From Gordonia liuliyuniae (GTDB taxonomy: Bacteria; Actinomycetota; Actinomycetes; Mycobacteriales; Mycobacteriaceae): a stretch of 64,000 nt of DNA. The stretch is taken from assembly GCF_021739025.1 (NCBI RefSeq), contig NZ_JAKKOT010000007.1, positions 1-64,000 of the forward strand, in the 5' to 3' direction. How positions within the stretch are numbered: position 1 is the first letter of the stretch; the number at the start of each line of letters is the position of its first letter. Positions 55,009 to 63,523 of this stretch are shown piece by piece. The position numbers were made by a program, and so were the translations under genes. Below the pieces are notes generated by a model, which was not told the origin of the DNA, made no database searches, and worked only from the letters and a program-made list of their open reading frames with translations.

Positions 55009-56166
55009 TCACAGTCCCATGTTCTTCGCGATGATCGAACGCATCACTTCGCTGGTCCCGCCGTAGATGCGGTTCACGCGGTTGTCGGCGTACAGGCGCG
55101 CGATCGGGTACTCGTTCATGTAGCCGTAGCCGCCGTGCAACTGGAGGCAGCGGTCGATGACGTCCGACGCGGCCTCCGTGCAGAACAGCTTCGCCGACGC
55201 TGCGTCGGCCGCCGTCAGCTCACCCTTGTCGTAGGCCTCGAGGGCGCGGTCGACGACGGCCTCCATCGCATCGACCTGCGCCTTGCAGGCGGCCAGCTCG
55301 AACTTGGAGTTCTGGAACGACGCCACCGGCTTGCCGAACACCTGGCGTTCCTGCGTGTACTCCTTGGCGAAGCGGATCGCCGCCGCGCCCTGTGCGTACG
55401 CGCCGACGGCGATCGACAGGCGCTCACGCGGCAGGTGCTGGCCCAGGTAGTAGAAGCCCTGGTTCTCTTCGCCGAGAAGGTCCTCGACCGGGACGAGGAC
55501 GTCGGTGAACGAGAGTTCCGCGGTGTCCGAGACGCGCAGACCGATCTTGTCGAGCTTGCGGCCGACCTCGTAGCCCTTCGACGTGGTGTCGACGACGAGC
55601 AGACTGATCCCGAAACGGCGATCGGTCTCGCTGGGGGCCGAGGTCCGGGCGCAGACGATGACGCGGTCGGCGTTGACGCCGCCGGTGATGAACGTCTTCG
55701 AACCGTTGAGGACGTAGTGGGTGCCGTCCTCGGTGAGCTTGGCGGTGGTCCGCATGCCCGCCAGGTCCGAACCGGTGCCCGGCTCGGTCATCGCGATCGC
55801 GAACATCGCCTCACCGGTCGCCATCGCGGGCAGCCAGCGCTGTTTCTGCTCGTCGTTGGCCTGCGCCAGCAGGTACGGCAGGCACAGGGGGATGTGCACC
55901 GACGAACCGCCGAGGCTGACGCCTGCGCGCGCCATCTCCTCGGTCATCACGGCCTCGTACTTGTAGGAGTCGACGCCTGCGCCGCCGAACTCCTCTGGGA
56001 CCTCGATGCCGAACACACCGAGCTCGCCGACCTTCTTGTAGAACTCGCGCGGCACGATGCCTGCCTCGAGCCACTGGCCGTAGACGGGGACGATCTCGGA
56101 TTCGATGAAGGCCCGGATGGTCTCGCGGAACGCTTCGTGGTCTTCGGTGTAGATGTCGCGGCGCAC
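55009..56166 (-). CDS. Acyl-CoA dehydrogenase
   Basis: 385 residues of the short/medium-chain type. FAD and substrate motifs are AIAMTEPGTGSDLAGMRTTA (about 120-140) and NGSKTFITGGVNADRVIVCA. The C-terminal catalytic-Glu region YGGTSEVMRSIIAKNMG is present with Glu in the family position. It oxidises acyl-CoA to trans-2-enoyl-CoA. GTG at 56166 follows GGAGG. Its regulator is the TetR gene 83 bp upstream on the same strand, with a divergent SDR gene beyond it. This looks like a small fatty- or branched-acyl catabolic unit. Confidence 0.93.
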   Translation of the reverse strand: MRRDIYTEDHEAFRETIRAFIESEIVPVYGQWLEAGIVPREFYKKVGELGVFGIEVPEEFGGAGVDSYKYEAVMTEEMARAGVSLGGSSVHIPLCLPYLLAQANDEQKQRWLPAMATGEAMFAIAMTEPGTGSDLAGMRTTAKLTEDGTHYVLNGSKTFITGGVNADRVIVCARTSAPSETDRRFGISLLVVDTTSKGYEVGRKLDKIGLRVSDTAELSFTDVLVPVEDLLGEENQGFYYLGQHLPRERLSIAVGAYAQGAAAIRFAKEYTQERQVFGKPVASFQNSKFELAACKAQVDAMEAVVDRALEAYDKGELTAADAASAKLFCTEAASDVIDRCLQLHGGYGYMNEYPIARLYADNRVNRIYGGTSEVMRSIIAKNMGL

Positions 56167-56249
56167 AGCGCCTCCTTCTCTGTGGGTCGGGTACACGGTC
56201 TGTGGATCGGGTACTGGGCCGCCGTGTGGCAGCCCGGAAGAGTGAACGG

Positions 56250-56831
56250 TCAGCGGGCGCCGACCATGGCCGACGTGAGTTCGGCGTAGTAGTCGCCGAC
56301 CGATTCCGGGCTCCACGTCCGCCCGTCGCGGAACCACCGCGACACGTCGATGCCCAGCGACGAGATGGCCGTCGTCGTCATCGCGACGTCGCTGACCGTG
56401 AACTCGCCGGACTCGACGCCGTCCTCGATGACGCGGGTGAACGTACGGTCGATGCGGACGCGGATCGCGACGATCTCGGCGAGATGCTCGGGTTCGAGCT
56501 TGGTCATCTCGTAGTTGACGACGCGCGAACTCGCGTGGTGTTGCGCGTGGTAGATGACGAATTCGCGGACGATGTTGCGCAGGCGCGTGGTGGCGTCGGG
56601 CGCGGAGTCGTCTGCGGTCTGGACGATGCCGAGGATCTGCTCGTGGCCCGCCTTGGTGATCTCGTACAGCAGGGCCTCTTTGGAGGCGTAGTGCACGTAG
56701 ACCGCGGCCGGACTCATGCCTGCGGCCGCGGCGATGTGGCGGGTGCTCGTGCCGTGGAAACCGTGTTCGGCGAAGGAGGCCATCGCGCCGTCTTGGAGTC
56801 GAGCGCGAGTGAGTTCGGATTTCGATACCAC
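56250..56831 (-). CDS. TetR-family regulator, acyl-CoA-linked
   Basis: 193 residues. The helix-turn-helix is at about 14-52 (GAMASFAEHGFHGTSTRHIA, then AAAGMSPAAVYVHYASKEAL), the form seen in KstR2/FadR-type regulators of lipid genes. The C-terminal ligand domain contains the helical HHASSRVVNYEMTKLEPEHL. GTG at 56831 with GAGGAGGAGG upstream. It lies between the acyl-CoA dehydrogenase gene (same strand) and a divergent SDR gene, with a clear palindrome in between, so it likely represses both sides and is released by an acyl-CoA. Confidence 0.87.
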   Translation of the reverse strand: MVSKSELTRARLQDGAMASFAEHGFHGTSTRHIAAAAGMSPAAVYVHYASKEALLYEITKAGHEQILGIVQTADDSAPDATTRLRNIVREFVIYHAQHHASSRVVNYEMTKLEPEHLAEIVAIRVRIDRTFTRVIEDGVESGEFTVSDVAMTTTAISSLGIDVSRWFRDGRTWSPESVGDYYAELTSAMVGAR

Positions 56832-56865
56832 GGCCTCCTCCTCTCTGGCACACTGTCGATGAAAC

Positions 56866-56879
56866 TAAGCGACCGCTTA
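56866..56879. promoter_or_regulatory. Candidate TetR operator between the TetR and SDR genes
   Basis: TAAGCG-AC-CGCTTA is a perfect inverted repeat of 6-bp arms, the TnAGCG-CGCTnA type known for mycobacterial lipid TetR regulators. It is 35 bp before the TetR GTG and 31 bp before the SDR ATG, so one site could serve both promoters. Confidence 0.6.
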
Positions 56880-56910
56880 TTTTGTAGACTACACGACTCG
56901 AGGAGACCTC

Positions 56911-57687
56911 ATGACTTCGGATTCCACCGCTCGACGCGTCGTCGTCACCGGAGCCGCCGCGGGTATCGGGCGCGCCATCGCTGCCAAACTCGCGGCCGAA
57001 GGCGCGAAGGTCATGGTCAACGACCTCGACGCCGACGCCGTCCACGCGCTCGCCCACGAGATCGGCGCGATCGCCGCACCGGGCGACGCCGCGTCGCCCG
57101 AAGGCGCCGACGGTCTCGTCGCGACCGCCAACGAGTGGCTCGGCGGTGTCGACGTCTGGTTCGGCAACGCGGGCATCGACCGAGGGCGCGGGCTCGCGGC
57201 GTCCGACGACGACTGGACCGACTCGTGGGAAGTCAACGTGATGGCGCATGTGCGTGCGGCCCGCGCGCTCGTCCCGCAGTGGGTGGCGCAGGGCGGCGGT
57301 CGCTACGTCGTCACCGCGTCCGCCGCGGGCATGCTCACCATGCTCGGCGCCCCCGCGTACTCGACGACCAAACACGGCGCGATCGGTTTCGCCGAATGGT
57401 TGTCGGCCACGTACCGCCACCAAGGTGTCGTGGTGCAGGCGATCTGCCCGCAAGGCGTCCGCACCCGCATCTACGAGGAGTCGGGCGACCTCAAAGAGGT
57501 CCTGTCGCACGACGCCGTGCTCGAACCGTCCGACATCGCCGACGCCGCCTGGAATGCGCTGCAGACCGACGAGTTCTACATCCTGCCGCACCCGCAGGTC
57601 CGCGACTACTACCTCGCGCGCGCGACGTCGCCCGACCGCTGGCTCGGCGGCATGAACCGGATTCAGCAGAGCCTCGACGGACGATGA
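56911..57687 (+). CDS. Short-chain dehydrogenase/reductase
   Basis: 258 residues. NAD(P)-binding GAAAGIGRAI (about 14-23), NAGI (about 88), catalytic Ser in VTASAAGML and YSTTK (about 150-154). C-terminal AICPQGVRTRIYEE. The Ser is correctly placed before the Tyr. The substrate is unknown; the TetR and acyl-CoA dehydrogenase neighbours suggest a 3-hydroxyacyl or lipid alcohol step. GAGGAGACC upstream of the ATG. It ends 2 bp before the palindromic repeat at 57690. Confidence 0.88.
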   Translation: MTSDSTARRVVVTGAAAGIGRAIAAKLAAEGAKVMVNDLDADAVHALAHEIGAIAAPGDAASPEGADGLVATANEWLGGVDVWFGNAGIDRGRGLAASDDDWTDSWEVNVMAHVRAARALVPQWVAQGGGRYVVTASAAGMLTMLGAPAYSTTKHGAIGFAEWLSATYRHQGVVVQAICPQGVRTRIYEESGDLKEVLSHDAVLEPSDIADAAWNALQTDEFYILPHPQVRDYYLARATSPDRWLGGMNRIQQSLDGR

Positions 57688-57689
57688 GC

Positions 57690-57764
57690 GGGCACAACTC
57701 TCACGTATATGGACACTCGGAGCCGAAATCGGCTGTTTCGGCCGCCTACGTGAGAGTTGTGCCC
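57690..57764. repeat. 75-bp palindromic repeat, copy 1 (bidirectional terminator)
   Basis: Perfect 18-bp arms at 57690-57707 (begins GGGCACAACTCTCACG) and 57747-57764, around a 39-bp centre that has its own small stem (GCCGA/TCGGC). The second copy is at 58630-58702. Here the unit lies between the SDR gene (plus strand) and the DUF559 gene (minus strand), ending both transcripts. The stop codon of the DUF559 gene is within the right arm. Confidence 0.8.
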
Positions 57765-58579
57765 AGCGGCGGTACGTCGACGCGTCGCATGTGTTCACCG
57801 CGGCGGACCAATTCGACGATGAGCGGGCCGACTGAACTCCACTGGTAGACGACTTGCGTGTACGTCAGGCGCACCGGGTGATATCCGAGCGCGTGCGCCT
57901 GTAGGTCGCGGAGGCGGTCGCTCTCGTAGGCGTCGGTGCTGAGATGGAATGCGGCGCCGTCGACTTCGATGATCAACGAGGTCCCGATGAGGAAGTCCAC
58001 ACGGCCGACCAAGGGGATCACCACCTGTGGCCGGGCTCGGATGTGTTCGGCCTGCAGGCGTAGGCGCACCATCGTCTCGATGCCCGACTCTGCGCGGCCA
58101 TCGACCCGATTCAGGACCCGACGTAGTCGGCGCGGCCCGTTCGCGAACTCCGCGGCCAGGTCCGAACCGGTCATCAGGCCGAGGTTGAGGACGGAGTCGC
58201 ACACCACGACGAAGTCCTCGGGCGACAGGCACCGGGATGCGTGGCGGAGTGCTGTGAGCAGGTCGTCGACCGCGGAGAGTTCGGGCGGCTGGCGTCCCGA
58301 CTGCCGGCACCAGTCGGGGTGCTCTCGGCTTGCGCCGTCGTTCCCCCGGATGTGGAGTTTGTCGGCGGGCGGCACCCACACTCCGTGCATCCGCAGCGCG
58401 GACGCACACGAGAGGACGCCGCCCGCGCGGACCGCATGGACCGTCTCATTGCGCGCGGACGCGAGTGCGTACCAGCCGCGTCTGAGACGGACGAGTGTGC
58501 CGTCCGCAATAGCGTGCCGCAACTCGATTCGCGGCGCACGCTCCGTCAACTGTCCCCACCGATAGACCCCCGTGTCCAT
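57746..58579 (-). CDS. AbiEi-like winged helix plus DUF559 nuclease-fold protein
   Basis: 277 residues. The N-terminal part (about 1-90) resembles the AbiEi antitoxin-type winged helix (RIELRHAIADGTLVRLRRGW, then YALASARN). The C-terminal part (about 190-270) is DUF559/Vsr-like with the PD-(D/E)xK pattern: GRVDFLIGTSLIIEVDGAAFH, where Asp, Glu-Val-Asp and a later Asp could be catalytic. Role unknown; such proteins are common, fast-evolving actinobacterial genes. ATG at 58579 is taken. Its last codons (GTTLT-stop) are encoded by the palindromic repeat, and another copy of the repeat lies just upstream of its start. Confidence 0.78.
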   Translation of the reverse strand: MDTGVYRWGQLTERAPRIELRHAIADGTLVRLRRGWYALASARNETVHAVRAGGVLSCASALRMHGVWVPPADKLHIRGNDGASREHPDWCRQSGRQPPELSAVDDLLTALRHASRCLSPEDFVVVCDSVLNLGLMTGSDLAAEFANGPRRLRRVLNRVDGRAESGIETMVRLRLQAEHIRARPQVVIPLVGRVDFLIGTSLIIEVDGAAFHLSTDAYESDRLRDLQAHALGYHPVRLTYTQVVYQWSSVGPLIVELVRRGEHMRRVDVPPLGTTLT

Positions 58580-58629
58580 GTCGGAATTGTCGTCTAGGTG
58601 GAGGCTGTCTGGCACGGTTTCCGAATACC

Positions 58630-58702
58630 GGCACAACTCTCACGTATATGGACATTGGAGGCCGAATTCCACGGTGTCGGCCGCCTACGTGAGACTTGTG
58701 CC
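58630..58702. repeat. 75-bp palindromic repeat, copy 2 (terminator of trpF)
   Basis: Arms of 17 bp at 58630-58646 and 58686-58702, with one mismatch, and a 39-bp centre as in copy 1. Centre edges (TATGGACA and TCGGCCGCC) are conserved between copies while the middle differs. The trpF stop codon is inside the right arm, so trpF ends GTSLT, as the DUF559 gene ends GTTLT. Same orientation as copy 1. Confidence 0.8.
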
Positions 58703-59302
58703 AGCGGCCTTGGCGTTGACGACGAAAGCGCGCACGGCCGTGTGGTCTTTCACGCCCGGCGCCGACTCCACGCCGCTGGAGACGTCGACGCCCCACGGGC
58801 TCGCCTGCGCGACCGCGTCGGCGACGTTGCCCGCGGTGAGACCGCCCGCGAGGAGCCAGCGACCGGTGACGCCGCGGTCGGTGAGAACCGACAGGTCCCA
58901 CCGTTCGCCCGAGCCGGGCCGCGGCGCGTCGAGCAGCAGACTCTCCTCGCCGTAGGCTCCGACCTGCAGCGGGGGGTCGTTCGCGAGTGACGTCGCACGC
59001 CACAGCCGCGGAAGTACGGCGGCCGCGGCGGCGAAGTCGTCGGCCGCGTAGCGTCCGTGCAGCTGCAGCACCGAGAAGCCCAGGTCGGCGGCGATGTGCG
59101 CGGCGTCGACGGCGAGCATGTCGTTGACGACGAGGACGGTGTCGACGCGGCCACCTGTCCGCTCGATGATCGTCCGCGCGGTCTCGGCGTCGACGGCACG
59201 TGCACTGGTCCGGTTCATCACGACGCCGATCGCGTCGGCTCCCGCGTCGACGGCGACGTCGACCGTCGCCGGATCGGTGAGCCCGCAGACCTTCACATAC
59301 AT
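58685..59302 (-). CDS. trpF: Phosphoribosylanthranilate isomerase (stand-alone TrpF)
   Basis: 205-residue TIM barrel. KVCGLTDPATVDVAVDAGAD at the start carries the catalytic Cys; the catalytic Asp is in LLLDAPRPGSGERW (about 125). LAGGLTAGNVADAV and VDVSSGVESAPGVKDH are the phosphate-binding loops. It isomerises phosphoribosylanthranilate in tryptophan synthesis. Many Mycobacteriales lack trpF and use the dual-function PriA, so a separate gene is unusual. No other trp gene is next to it. ATG at 59302 is used. The C-terminus GTSLT is from the palindromic repeat. Confidence 0.9.
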   Translation of the reverse strand: MYVKVCGLTDPATVDVAVDAGADAIGVVMNRTSARAVDAETARTIIERTGGRVDTVLVVNDMLAVDAAHIAADLGFSVLQLHGRYAADDFAAAAAVLPRLWRATSLANDPPLQVGAYGEESLLLDAPRPGSGERWDLSVLTDRGVTGRWLLAGGLTAGNVADAVAQASPWGVDVSSGVESAPGVKDHTAVRAFVVNAKAAGTSLT

Positions 59303-59325
59303 GCGGCCAACGGTACCGGCCCCGG

Positions 59326-61353
59326 TCAGGTCAGTTCGACGACGGCGGACTTGTTGTTCATCACCACCACCGGGGTCACCGTGGAGTACCCGGCTGCCTC
59401 GATCTTGCCGAGGTCGACGTTCAGAATCGGCTGGCCGCGGGAGACCGTGTCACCTGCGGCGACGAGCGGCTCGAATCCGTCGCCCTTCATCTTGACGGTG
59501 TCGAGTCCGACGTGGATGAGGACTTCGGTGCCGTCCTCCAGACGCAGCCCGATCGCATGGCCGGTGGGGAACACGGTGACCACGGTCGCATCGGCCGGTG
59601 CCGTCACTTCGCCCGATGTGGGGACCACCGCTGCGCCCGGGCCCATCATGCCCGACGAGAATGTCGCGTCCGGCACCTCCGACAGGGCGATCGCATAGCC
59701 GGGGATCGGTCGGTGCAGGACGACGGTCTCGGCCGTCTTCTCCAGCACCGCGACCGATGCCGACGACTCGTCGGCATCGGGCACGACGTCGGGGACATCA
59801 TCTGCGGCCGGTGCTTCGATGTCGCCGGCCAGGACCTTCTCCATCGCGTCCTTCACGAACTGCACGTTGAGGCCGTAAATCACTTGGACCGATCTGCCGC
59901 CGGGCTTGATCGTTCCCGCGGCGCCTGCGCGTTTGAGGGCGGGCTCGTCGACGATCGACGGATCGTTGATCTCCATGCGCAGGCGGGTCGCGCAATTGTC
60001 GAGTTCGGCGATGTTGCTCTTGCCGCCGAGCGCGTCGATGAACTTGACGGCGGTGCCCACGAAACCCGCCGACCCCGAGTCGTCGCCGTCGACGTCGTCC
60101 GGGTCGTCGTCTTCGCGCCCGGGGGTCTTGAGTCGGAACTTCAGGATGACCCACCGGAAGACGAAGAAGTAGATGACGAACCACACCGCACCCATTACGA
60201 GGATGATCCACGGGTTCTCGGCCAGCGGGTTGGTCCAATTGAGCATCAGGTCGACGAAGCCGCCGGAGAATCCGAAGCCCATGCGGACCGGGAGTAGGGA
60301 GCTGATCGCCATCGAGATGCCCATGAACACCGCGTGGATCAGATACAGCGGCGGCGCGAGGAACATGAACGCGAACTCGAGCGGCTCGGTGACGCCGACG
60401 AAGAACGACGACACCGCGCCGGACAGCAGGATGCCGTAGGCGATCTTCTTGCGCTTGGTCTTCGCCGTCACGTACATCGCCAGCGCCGCACCGGGCAGGC
60501 CGAACATCATGACGGGGAAGAAGCCCGTCATGTATTGGCCGGTGACACCGAACTCGCCGTCGCCCGCGAGGAAGTTGTTGAGGTCGTTGATGCCGGCGAC
60601 GTCGAACCAGAACACCGAGTTGAGGGCGTGGTGCAGCCCGAACGGGATGAGGAGCCGGTTGAAGAAGCCGTAGAGTCCGGTGCCGACGGCCCCGAGGTCG
60701 ACGATGTGTTCGCCGAACCAGACGAGGCCGCTGTAGATCAGCGGCCACAGGAACAGCAGGACCAGTCCGACGATGAGCGAGACGCCCGCGGTGACGATGG
60801 CGACGGATCGTCGGCCGGAGAAGAACGAGAGGGCGTCGGGCAGCTTGACCGACTTGAAACGGTTGTAGCAGGCGGCACCGATGATGCCGCACAGGATGCC
60901 GATGAACGCGTTCTGGAACGAGCCGGGGGCGAACGCCGCGTTGATGTCCGGCGACGCGAGCATCCACTGCCCGTGCTCTTGGACGATCTTCTCGCCTTCG
61001 GCGAGGGTCGCCCCATCCTCGAGCGGTGTGCTCGTGTAGTCGCGGGAGAGCAGCGTCATCACTGATGACGGGGCGAGGAGACTCGTGATGACCAGCCACG
61101 ACACGAGCCCGGCGAGCGCGGACGTGCCGTCGGACTTACGGGCCATGCCGATCGAGACACCGACCGCGAACAGCAGTGCCATGTTGTCGAGGATCGCCAG
61201 GCCCGCGGTCTGCAGGAATGATGTGACGACGTTGGTCTGGTCGTCGTTGATGCCGATGATCCAGTTGGCGATACCGACGAGGATCGCGGCGACCGGCAGC
61301 ACCGCGACCGGCAGCATGATCGACTTGCCGAGATTCTGCAGGAACTTCATCAT
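59326..61353 (-). CDS. PTS transporter subunit EIICBA, N-acetylglucosamine/glucose type
   Basis: 675 residues with three fused PTS domains. EIIC (about 1-375) has about ten membrane helices, beginning MMKFLQNLGKSIMLPVAVLP as in NagE. EIIB (about 415-490) has its phospho-Cys in ELDNCATRLRMEI. EIIA (about 530-665) has its phospho-His in EVLIHVGLDTVKMKGDGF. It phosphorylates its sugar while carrying it in; GlcNAc is more likely than glucose by similarity to NagE. Start is one of two adjacent ATGs (61353 or 61350). General PTS genes are not in this window. Confidence 0.9.
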   Translation of the reverse strand: MMKFLQNLGKSIMLPVAVLPVAAILVGIANWIIGINDDQTNVVTSFLQTAGLAILDNMALLFAVGVSIGMARKSDGTSALAGLVSWLVITSLLAPSSVMTLLSRDYTSTPLEDGATLAEGEKIVQEHGQWMLASPDINAAFAPGSFQNAFIGILCGIIGAACYNRFKSVKLPDALSFFSGRRSVAIVTAGVSLIVGLVLLFLWPLIYSGLVWFGEHIVDLGAVGTGLYGFFNRLLIPFGLHHALNSVFWFDVAGINDLNNFLAGDGEFGVTGQYMTGFFPVMMFGLPGAALAMYVTAKTKRKKIAYGILLSGAVSSFFVGVTEPLEFAFMFLAPPLYLIHAVFMGISMAISSLLPVRMGFGFSGGFVDLMLNWTNPLAENPWIILVMGAVWFVIYFFVFRWVILKFRLKTPGREDDDPDDVDGDDSGSAGFVGTAVKFIDALGGKSNIAELDNCATRLRMEINDPSIVDEPALKRAGAAGTIKPGGRSVQVIYGLNVQFVKDAMEKVLAGDIEAPAADDVPDVVPDADESSASVAVLEKTAETVVLHRPIPGYAIALSEVPDATFSSGMMGPGAAVVPTSGEVTAPADATVVTVFPTGHAIGLRLEDGTEVLIHVGLDTVKMKGDGFEPLVAAGDTVSRGQPILNVDLGKIEAAGYSTVTPVVVMNNKSAVVELT

Positions 61354-61461
61354 GCGGGCGCCCCATCGTCGAAAGGAACTGTGCGTGGTTTCACAGGGAC
61401 GATACAAGGACGGCCGGGGGTTTCGAGGGCGATCGTGAGGGCCCGGCCTTCTAGTGCTAGA

Positions 61462-61480
61462 TTAAGGGAGCCTACCCATA
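61462..61480 (+). promoter_or_regulatory. Candidate IdeR/DtxR iron box for the siderophore importer
   Basis: TTAAGGGAGCCTACCCATA fits 13 of 19 positions of the IdeR consensus TTAGGTTAGGCTAACCTAA (counting the central S position). It is 37 bp before the GTG of the substrate-binding lipoprotein, overlapping its promoter region (a TAGATT hexamer is nearby). Iron repression of the importer is expected. Confidence 0.55.
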
Positions 61481-61517
61481 GTTTGGGTCGTCTCCCAACC
61501 CCCGAAAGGCACCCGGC

Positions 61518-62537
61518 GTGCGAACCTCCCGATTCCTCTCCCTCGCGTGCGCGGCCGTTCTGGCCGTGACAGTCAGCGCGTGCTCGAACTCAGACGACGA
61601 CGTGTCAGGCGGTGGCACCGGGGGCGAAGGCTTCCCGGTGACCATCGAACACGCACTCGGCACCACGACCATCGAAGAGGCTCCCGAGCGAGTCGCCACC
61701 GTCGGATGGGCGAACAACGAGGTGCCGCTGGCGCTCGGCATCGTGCCGGTCGGCATGGCGAAGGCCACCTGGGGCGACGACAACGGCGACGGCATCCTGC
61801 CCTGGGCCGACGCCAAGCTGAAGGAACTCGGCGGTGAGACGCCGGTGCTGTTCGACGAGACCGACGGCATCGACTTCGAAGCGGTCAGCGACTCCGCACC
61901 GGACGTGATCCTCGCCGCGTACTCGGGTCTCACCCAGGAGCAGTACGACAAGCTCGAGAAGATCGCGCCGGTCGTCGCCTACCCGAAGACCCCGTGGGGC
62001 ACCACGTGGCAGGAGATGATCCAGTACGACTCGAAGGCCCTCGGCCGGGAATCCGACGGAGACGAACTCGTCACCGAACTCACCAGCCAGGTGAACGCGG
62101 CGGTCGATCAGCACCCCGAGTTGAAGAACACCAAGACGATGTTCGCGTACCTCGATCCGACGGACACGAGCAAGCTCATGTACTACAACCTGCATGACCC
62201 GCGCGCGACGTTCCTGCGTGACGCCGGGATGCCGGTGCCGTCGGCGGTCGAGCGGAACACCGCCGACACCGAACAGTTCTACACCGAGGTCAGCGCCGAG
62301 AAGGCCGACCAGTTCAACGACGTCGGGCTGATCATCACCTACGGTGACGAGAACACGGTGAAACGTCTGCAGGCCGACCCGCTGCTCGGCAAGATCCCCG
62401 CAGTCAAGGCCGGTCACGTCGCGATCCTGCAGGACGGCACGCCGCTCGCCGCGTCGTCGAACCCGTCGCCGCTGTCGATCCCGTGGGGCATCGACAAGTA
62501 CATGGACGTCCTCGGCGGCGCCATCGCGGTTCCTTGA
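61518..62537 (+). CDS. Iron-siderophore ABC transporter substrate-binding lipoprotein
   Basis: 339 residues. The lipoprotein signal ends at VSAC (Cys about 22). The periplasmic-binding-protein fold of the FecB/FepB class has HALGTTTIEEAPERVATVGW at the start and IPAVKAGHVAIL near the end. It captures Fe(III)-siderophore outside the membrane for the FecCD permeases that follow. GTG at 61518 has GAAAGG upstream. The stop overlaps the TTG of the permease gene by 3 bp (TTGA). A candidate iron box is upstream. Confidence 0.9.
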   Translation: MRTSRFLSLACAAVLAVTVSACSNSDDDVSGGGTGGEGFPVTIEHALGTTTIEEAPERVATVGWANNEVPLALGIVPVGMAKATWGDDNGDGILPWADAKLKELGGETPVLFDETDGIDFEAVSDSAPDVILAAYSGLTQEQYDKLEKIAPVVAYPKTPWGTTWQEMIQYDSKALGRESDGDELVTELTSQVNAAVDQHPELKNTKTMFAYLDPTDTSKLMYYNLHDPRATFLRDAGMPVPSAVERNTADTEQFYTEVSAEKADQFNDVGLIITYGDENTVKRLQADPLLGKIPAVKAGHVAILQDGTPLAASSNPSPLSIPWGIDKYMDVLGGAIAVP

Positions 62538-63523
62538 CCCGTAGGGTCGGCTGGCTTTTCGCGAGCGTCGTCGTCCTCGTCGCGCTCGCCGCCGTGTCGA
62601 TCGCGTTCGGCGCCCGAGACGTCGCATTCGGTGACATCACCGACGCACTGTTCGGCGATGCGGACTCATTCTCGGCGGCAGCCGTCGAGAAGCGGATGCC
62701 GCGGACCGTCCTCGCGATGATCGTCGGTGCGGCGCTCGCCCTGTCGGGCGCGGGCATGCAGGCCGTGACCCGCAACCCCATCGCCGACCCCGGCATTCTC
62801 GGAGTGTCGGGCGGCGCGTCGTTGGCCGTGGTGTGCGGCATCGTCTTCTTCGGCATGTCCGACCCGTACTCGTACATCGTGGTCGCCATCGCGGGCGCGG
62901 CGGCGGCAGCGGTGTTCGTGTACGCGATCGGGTCGATGGGGCGCGGCGGTGCGACGCCGCTCAAACTCGCGCTGTCGGGCGCGGCGACGGCTGCGGCATT
63001 CACCTGCCTGATCAGCGCGGTGCTACTGCCGCGTGTCGACGTGATGACCCGCTTCCAACACTGGCAGGTCGGTGGCGTCGGGGGCGCCGACTGGCATCGG
63101 ATCGCAGTCCTCTCACCGGTCCTCGGGGTCGGCGCGCTGATCGCGTTCGCGTGCGCGCGCGGGATGAACTCGCTCGCGCTCGGCGACGACGTAGCGACCG
63201 GGCTCGGTGAGAACGTCGGACGCACCAGGATCCTGACCGGGGTGGCCGCCGTCGTGCTGGCAGGCGCGGCGACCGCCATTGCGGGCCCGATCGCGTTCGT
63301 CGGTCTGCTCGTCCCGCACGCGTGCCGCGCGCTGATCGGCACCGACCACCGCTGGTTGCTCCCGTTCTCCGCGCTCGTGGGCGCGTCGCTGCTCGTGGCG
63401 TCCGACGTCGTCGGTCGACTCGTGGTGCGACCTGAAGAGGTCGACGTCGGCGTCGTCACGGCGATCATCGGTGCGCCGCTGTTCATCTGGATCGTCCGTC
63501 GGCAGAAGGTACGTGAACTGTGA
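62534..63523 (+). CDS. FecCD-family siderophore permease (first)
   Basis: 329 residues with about nine membrane helices. Conserved: LPRTVLA-like RMPRTVLAMIVGAALALSGA, MQAVTRNPIADPGILGVSGG, and GPIAFVGLLVPHACRALIG. The start is TTG at 62534, overlapping the substrate-binding protein stop codon. The stop overlaps the GTG of the second permease. The two permeases together form the membrane channel of the importer. Confidence 0.92.
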   Translation: MTRRVGWLFASVVVLVALAAVSIAFGARDVAFGDITDALFGDADSFSAAAVEKRMPRTVLAMIVGAALALSGAGMQAVTRNPIADPGILGVSGGASLAVVCGIVFFGMSDPYSYIVVAIAGAAAAAVFVYAIGSMGRGGATPLKLALSGAATAAAFTCLISAVLLPRVDVMTRFQHWQVGGVGGADWHRIAVLSPVLGVGALIAFACARGMNSLALGDDVATGLGENVGRTRILTGVAAVVLAGAATAIAGPIAFVGLLVPHACRALIGTDHRWLLPFSALVGASLLVASDVVGRLVVRPEEVDVGVVTAIIGAPLFIWIVRRQKVREL

